This document shows positions 6,914-9,711 of a stretch of 9,711 nt of DNA, one piece after another. The notes under the pieces are model-generated. The model did no database searches. It was given only the letters and a program-made list of their open reading frames with translations, and was not told the DNA's origin. The stretch covers positions 1 to 9,711 of the forward strand of contig JACRBK010000480.1 of assembly GCA_016234525.1 (NCBI GenBank). Direction: 5' to 3'. The DNA is from Chloroflexota bacterium. Its GTDB lineage: Bacteria > Chloroflexota > Anaerolineae > Aggregatilineales > Aggregatilineaceae. The translations under genes were made by a program, and so were the position numbers. Positions within the stretch are counted from its first letter, which is position 1, and each line of letters starts with the position of its first letter.

Positions 6914-6941
6914 TTAAAGTTCACCGCTCACATTTTATCAT
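6914..6941 (+). promoter_or_regulatory. Weak promoter candidate upstream of the glycosyltransferase
   Basis: TTAAAG (6914-6919; 3 of 6 to TTGACA) and TATCAT (6936-6941; 5 of 6 to TATAAT) are separated by 16 bases. The -35 match is poor. Location in the gap before a stand-alone gene is the main support. Transcription from here would carry the 6944-6977 inverted repeats in the leader. Confidence 0.25.
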
Positions 6942-6943
6942 GT

Positions 6944-6977
6944 GGTTCTATTCACCCCGTAGGTGAGCAGAACCTAC
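6944..6977 (+). repeat. Overlapping, mutually exclusive inverted repeats in the leader
   Basis: Stem 1 pairs GGTTCT (6944-6949) with AGAACC (6969-6974) and, inside a 3x3 internal loop, CACC (6953-6956) with GGTG (6962-6965) around a 5-base loop. Stem 2 pairs GTAGGT (6959-6964) with ACCTAC (6972-6977). The two stems share bases, so only one can form at a time. This could be a regulator-binding dyad in DNA or an RNA switch; chance is possible at this size. Confidence 0.4.
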
Positions 6978-7026
6978 CCCAGCGCGCAACGTATCGAACG
7001 TCTGCGGGTTATTTCTTGTGGTGTCA

Positions 7027-7043
7027 CCTCTTGGTAAGAGGGG
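7027..7043 (+). promoter_or_regulatory. Ribosome binding site partly within a hairpin, before the glycosyltransferase
   Basis: CCTCTT (7027-7032) pairs perfectly with AAGAGG (7036-7041) over a 3-base loop. The purine-rich AGAGGGG (7037-7043), the best Shine-Dalgarno candidate for ATG 7056 at 12 bases spacing, is largely inside the 3' arm. Formation of the hairpin would mask it and lower translation. Confidence 0.4.
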
Positions 7044-7055
7044 AATTTAGCGACA

Positions 7056-8192
7056 ATGCGAGTAGCGCTTTTTACTGAAACATTTCTTCCCAAAGTTGAT
7101 GGGATTGTGACCGTGATCACCCTGCTGCTGGATCATCTGATCCGGCGCGATATTGAATTTATGGTGGTCGCACCCAAAATTGGCGAAACGCGCCTGTCGG
7201 AATATCGCGGGAAAAAGGTCGTTACCGTTCCCGGTGTCGCGCTGCCTTTTTACCCGGAACTGCGCGTCGGTCCGCCCACGTTGGGAACCTATCGCGAAGT
7301 GCGCGATTTTGAACCCGACATCGCCCATTTTATCCACCCGACGTTGGTCGGGACGGGCGGCCTGATGATGGCGAAACATCTCAATGTTCCTACCCTGGCA
7401 TCGTTCCACCTGGACCTGGGCAATCTTGTGCATCACCTGGGCGTGGGATTTATGGAGCCGGTTATGTGGTGGTATGCGCGCCAGAATTTTAACGCGGCGG
7501 ATTATGCGCTGGCTCCTTCGCGGCTGATCCAACAGGATATGCTTGATCACGGGATTCGCAACGTGGGGTTGTGGCGCAGAGGGGTAGACCCGGACAAGTT
7601 CAGCCCGGCTCTCGCTTCTGCTGAGATGCGCTACCGGTTGAGCGACGGCCATCCCGAAGACACAATTATGCTTTATGTAGGGCGGCTCTCGCCCGAAAAA
7701 CAGATTGACCAGCTTCGCCCGGTGTTGGAACAGGTCCCCGGCACACGGTTGGCCGTGGTCGGTGACGGCCCGATCCGTCCTGAACTGGGGGAGCATTTTT
7801 CCGGGACAAAGACCAAGTTTATGGGTTATCTGCGCGGCGCGGACCTGTATTCGGCGTTTGCCAGCGCTGATATTTTTGTTTTCCCCTCCGCGATGGAAAC
7901 CTTTGGGTTAGTGCTGATCGAGGCGATGGCCTCTGGCCTGCCGGTGGTCACGTCGCGCGTGGGCGGCGTAAACGATATGGTGCGCCCCGGCGTCAATGGT
8001 TACATTTTTAATTCGGGTGATGTGCGCGGCATGATCAACGGTGTGCAGGCGATCCTTTCGGATCGCAGCAAACGTGCCATTATGGGCCGTAATGCCCGTT
8101 TGTTTGCCGAAACACAAACCTGGCCCGCCATGATGGACGAACTCATCGGCTGTTACGACGACCTGATCAACGGGCGCGAACCCACGATGTAA
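7056..8192 (+). CDS. GT4-family glycosyltransferase (GT-B fold), mannosyl/sulfoquinovosyl-transferase-like
   Basis: This 378-residue retaining glycosyltransferase probably acts at the inner face of the membrane, adding a sugar from a nucleotide donor to a lipid or glycan. The N-terminal half starts MRVALFTETFLPKVDGI, typical of the acceptor domain in GT4 enzymes such as MgtA, PimB and SQD2. LWRRGVDPDKFSP (172-184) is the hinge stretch shared by that subgroup. The C-terminal donor domain has R210 and K215 in VGRLSPEK, GDGP at 236-239, and the E-x7-E pair E281/E289 (METFGLVLIEAMASGLPVV). The length is normal and all key residues are present. Family confidence is high; donor and acceptor are not determined. 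GDP-mannose or UDP-sugar transfer to a glycolipid is the likeliest. It stands alone, with 192 bases before it and 142 after, so it probably has its own control. Confidence 0.9.
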   Translation: MRVALFTETFLPKVDGIVTVITLLLDHLIRRDIEFMVVAPKIGETRLSEYRGKKVVTVPGVALPFYPELRVGPPTLGTYREVRDFEPDIAHFIHPTLVGTGGLMMAKHLNVPTLASFHLDLGNLVHHLGVGFMEPVMWWYARQNFNAADYALAPSRLIQQDMLDHGIRNVGLWRRGVDPDKFSPALASAEMRYRLSDGHPEDTIMLYVGRLSPEKQIDQLRPVLEQVPGTRLAVVGDGPIRPELGEHFSGTKTKFMGYLRGADLYSAFASADIFVFPSAMETFGLVLIEAMASGLPVVTSRVGGVNDMVRPGVNGYIFNSGDVRGMINGVQAILSDRSKRAIMGRNARLFAETQTWPAMMDELIGCYDDLINGREPTM

Positions 8193-8217
8193 TCCCCTAT
8201 CATTTTGTGCTTTTTTT

Positions 8218-8259
8218 CTGACCCCTGCCGATGTCAGCACACTGTCTGGTGGGGGTCAG
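8218..8259 (+). other. 13-bp imperfect hairpin between the glycosyltransferase and slipin genes
   Basis: CTGACCCC (8218-8225) and GGGGTCAG (8252-8259) are perfect complements; pairing continues inward with two G-C and three G-T pairs to 13 bp, leaving a loop of about 16 bases. A T-run (8211-8217) lies on the 5' side rather than the 3' side, so it is not a standard + strand terminator, and on the - strand the hairpin is followed by A. The right arm overlaps the -35 area of the slipin promoter candidate, so it may be an operator, or a terminator lacking a U-tract. Confidence 0.45.
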
Positions 8260-8285
8260 TCATTTCAGGCAATTGGCGCTACAAT
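8257..8285 (+). promoter_or_regulatory. Candidate sigma70-like promoter for the slipin gene
   Basis: CAGTCA (8257-8262; 3 of 6 to TTGACA) and TACAAT (8280-8285; 5 of 6 to TATAAT) are 17 bases apart. The GTCA-N13-GCGY-TACAAT arrangement is the same as that found before 1233. The slipin ATG is 49 bases downstream. Confidence 0.42.
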
Positions 8286-8304
8286 TGGGGATGTTAACTT
8301 CACT

Positions 8305-8325
8305 TGAGGTCCGCCTCAGAAGGGA
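8305..8325 (+). promoter_or_regulatory. Short leader hairpin and ribosome binding site of the slipin gene
   Basis: TGAGG (8305-8309) pairs with CCTCA (8314-8318) over a 4-base loop, directly followed by the Shine-Dalgarno AGAAGGGA (8318-8325), which ends 9 bases before ATG 8335. The site itself is mostly exposed, so the hairpin may be neutral or may stabilise the 5' end. Confidence 0.4.
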
Positions 8326-8334
8326 TAATAAGCC

Positions 8335-9117
8335 ATGTTTGGGATTGCAACAGAGACCCTTGCTATAGGTGTAGCGCTGTTTCTCTTTTTGCTGCTGTCG
8401 TCGCTGCGTATGGTACAGGAATATGAACGCTCGGTCGTGTTTCGGCTGGGGCGTCTGCTCAAACAGACCAGAGGGCCGGGCATATTTGCGATCTTCCCGT
8501 TTGGTATTGACCGCACGGTAAAAGTCGATCTGCGCGTGGTGACGCTGGACATTCCGCGCCAGGAGTGTATCACCCGCGATAATGTGACCGTTGGCGTGAA
8601 TGCGGTGGCCTATTTTCAGGTGATCGATCCCCGGCGGGCGGTGGCGGCGGTGCGCGACTATCTGAACGCCACCTTCCAGATCGCGCAAACCAGCCTGCGC
8701 AGCGTGATCGGCCAGGTAGAACTGGACGATCTGCTCAGCCAGCGCGAACAGGTGAACAGTTCGCTGCAAAAGATTATCGATGTGCAGACCGAACCCTGGG
8801 GAATCAAGGTGAGCATTGTTGAGGTCAAAGATGTCGAACTGCCGCCCCAGATGCAGCGCGCCATGGCGCGTCAGGCCGAAGCTGAACGCGAAAAACGCGC
8901 CAAAGTGATCCACGCCGAAGGTGAATCTCTGGCCGCGCAGCAGCTTCTCGAAGCGGCCCGCACCATGTCGGGTGAACCGGCGGCGCTTCAGCTTCGTTAT
9001 CTGCAAACGCTGACCGAAATTGCCGTCGAGAAGAATTCGACTATTATTTTCCCCATGCCGATAGACTTGATGGCGGGGATCGAAAGCATGATCCAGCAGA
9101 CGCAAAAGAAGGGGTAG
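8335..9117 (+). CDS. Slipin: stomatin/prohibitin-like SPFH (Band 7) membrane protein
   Basis: This 260-residue protein is anchored in the membrane by one N-terminal hydrophobic segment (about 6-24) and is expected to form an oligomeric scaffold influencing membrane organisation or proteolysis. The SPFH domain spans about 28-185: QEYERSVVFRLGR, then GPGIFAIFPFGIDR and VDLRVVTLDIP. The family hallmark VELPPQMQRAMARQAEAEREKRAKVI is at 167-192. An Ala/Glu-rich helix at 172-210 is probably coiled-coil, and the tail carries STIIFPMPIDL. Length and layout are typical of bacterial and archaeal slipins. The usual partner, an NfeD-family protein, is not adjacent on either side. The next gene starts 15 bases downstream and may be co-transcribed. 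The ATG is supported by a good Shine-Dalgarno site. Family confidence is very high; physiological role is unknown. Confidence 0.94.
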   Translation: MFGIATETLAIGVALFLFLLLSSLRMVQEYERSVVFRLGRLLKQTRGPGIFAIFPFGIDRTVKVDLRVVTLDIPRQECITRDNVTVGVNAVAYFQVIDPRRAVAAVRDYLNATFQIAQTSLRSVIGQVELDDLLSQREQVNSSLQKIIDVQTEPWGIKVSIVEVKDVELPPQMQRAMARQAEAEREKRAKVIHAEGESLAAQQLLEAARTMSGEPAALQLRYLQTLTEIAVEKNSTIIFPMPIDLMAGIESMIQQTQKKG

Positions 9118-9132
9118 AAGTAAACTAAAACC

Positions 9133-9711
9133 ATGCAGATCGCCATAGTAGGCGTTGGCACTACAGGGGCCGAAATTGTACGGGCTGTCGCGCCGGGCGG
9201 GGATGTGATCCTGCTGCACGACACCGATGAAAAAATGCTGCGGTTGACATTGGCCTATGTCAGCCGCGAAATTGATCGCAGTGTAGAACAGGGGACGCTC
9301 GATGCGATGATCGCGCGCCGGGTCAAACGCGCGTTTATCCTGACGACCGATCTCAAAAAATGCGCCGCCGCTGACCTGATTATCGAAGCGGTGCCGGATA
9401 AACTGGCGGTCAAACAGGCGTTGTTTCAAACGCTGGATGGGTTGGTGCGTCCGAACACGCTGCTGGCAACCACCACCAATATGCTTTCGATCACCCGGCT
9501 GGCGGCGTCAACGCGCCTGCCGGAACGGGTGATCGGGCTGCATTTTTGCCGCCCGGTGAATAACACCCGTGTGGTAGAAGTTGTGCGCACACCCACCACA
9601 CGCCAGGATTTGATCGATCAGGCGGCGGCGCTGATCAAACTGAGCGGGCGCACACCAATCGTCGTGCCGGATAATCCCGGCCTGATCGTCAACCGCCTGT
9701 CGCAGATGTAT
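9133..9711 (+). CDS. 3-hydroxyacyl-CoA dehydrogenase family protein, N-terminal part (3' end outside window)
   Basis: The frame is open from ATG 9133 to the last base: 193 residues with no stop. The family oxidises L-3-hydroxyacyl-CoA with NAD+ in beta-oxidation and related acyl-CoA pathways. The Rossmann motif G-x-G-x-x-G is at 7-12, and D30 at the end of strand 2 indicates NAD rather than NADP. LIIEAVPDKLAVKQALF (82-98) and GLHFCRPV (135-142) are family stretches, and PGLIVNRL (182-189) marks entry to the C-terminal domain. The catalytic His (H137) and its Glu partner (E149, 12 residues on) are kept, as is N187. The Asn of the usual HFFNP motif is Arg (R140), and the Ser-Ser of the usual NTSS stretch is Asn-Met (115-116). 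It may therefore use an unusual substrate. The ribosome binding site is weak: GAAGGGG is far upstream, overlapping the slipin end. The gene is 15 bases after slipin and may share its transcript. Confidence 0.88.
   Translation, partial: MQIAIVGVGTTGAEIVRAVAPGGDVILLHDTDEKMLRLTLAYVSREIDRSVEQGTLDAMIARRVKRAFILTTDLKKCAAADLIIEAVPDKLAVKQALFQTLDGLVRPNTLLATTTNMLSITRLAASTRLPERVIGLHFCRPVNNTRVVEVVRTPTTRQDLIDQAAALIKLSGRTPIVVPDNPGLIVNRLSQMY

Larger units (their letters stand above)
6864..7055 (+). other. 192-base intergenic region upstream of the glycosyltransferase gene
   Basis: I find no supported coding frame and no clear terminator for the preceding operon. The region holds a weak promoter candidate (6914-6941), competing inverted repeats (6944-6977), a TTCACC repeated at 6920-6925 and 6951-6956, and a hairpin next to the ribosome binding site (7027-7041). 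It is probably the 5' leader and control region of the glycosyltransferase. Confidence 0.5.

Noticed and set aside
7047..7796. A 249-codon open frame on the - strand over the glycosyltransferase gene
   Set aside because: The + strand frame encodes an intact GT4 enzyme with all motifs; the antisense product shows no family features.
8172..8217. Intrinsic terminator of the glycosyltransferase gene using the T-run 8211-8217
   Set aside because: The only stem upstream (GGG/CCC at 8172-8183) is 3 bp and lies about 27 bases before the T-run, so it cannot act as a standard terminator.
8291..8368. Short leader peptide starting at ATG 8291 and overlapping the slipin start
   Set aside because: It has no ribosome binding site, overlaps the slipin Shine-Dalgarno and start codon, and has no run of regulatory codons.
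8260..9429. A 389-codon open frame on the - strand across the slipin and dehydrogenase genes
   Set aside because: It is antisense to two clearly recognisable + strand proteins, has no domain I recognise and low-complexity His/Gln/Arg-rich composition. Long antisense frames are expected with this codon bias.

Overview
The window reads as a piece of chromosome from a free-living, GC-rich bacterium, most likely a member of the Chloroflexota (Anaerolineae-like). That placement is inferred from two things: an exported SH3-like protein with a long Thr-Pro/Pro-rich linker, and the gene mix of a tungsten-type aldehyde oxidoreductase, a KimA potassium transporter and a slipin. No rRNA or other marker gene is present to confirm it. 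Every gene I can support lies on the + strand. There are no tRNA or rRNA genes, no CRISPR array, no transposase and no phage gene. The region looks like ordinary chromosome rather than a mobile island, and I do not see a convincing new multi-gene system.

Layout. (1) 3-1118 is the C-terminal part of an aldehyde:ferredoxin oxidoreductase-family protein that begins outside the window. (2) After a short gap with a plausible promoter (about 1166-1194), six genes run closely spaced from 1233 to 6863: an exported SH3-like protein, a DEDDh 3'-5' exonuclease, an exported M23 peptidase, a KimA-type K+ transporter, a Nudix hydrolase and a GNAT acetyltransferase. The gaps are 11, 67, 9 and 7 bases, and the last pair overlaps by 4, so this is probably one operon or two nested ones. 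(3) A 192-base intergenic region with several small inverted repeats precedes a stand-alone GT4 glycosyltransferase (7056-8192). (4) A 142-base gap holding a 13-bp hairpin and a second promoter-like site precedes a slipin (8335-9117). A 3-hydroxyacyl-CoA dehydrogenase (9133 onward) follows and runs off the window end.

How the genes may work together. Much of the window concerns the envelope and ion homeostasis: a cell-wall peptidase directly followed by a K+ importer, an exported SH3-like protein, a lipid- or glycan-directed glycosyltransferase and a membrane-scaffold slipin. The M23-KimA pair is suggestive because in other bacteria c-di-AMP signalling controls both wall hydrolases and KimA-type transporters. 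No c-di-AMP riboswitch is visible here. The two end genes (AOR and 3-hydroxyacyl-CoA dehydrogenase) belong to aldehyde/acid and acyl-CoA metabolism.

Most worth a second look: changed active-site residues in the terminal dehydrogenase, a widened Cys spacing in the AOR iron-sulfur motif, a shared GTCA-N13-GCGY-TACAAT element upstream of two transcription units, and hairpins next to or over ribosome binding sites.
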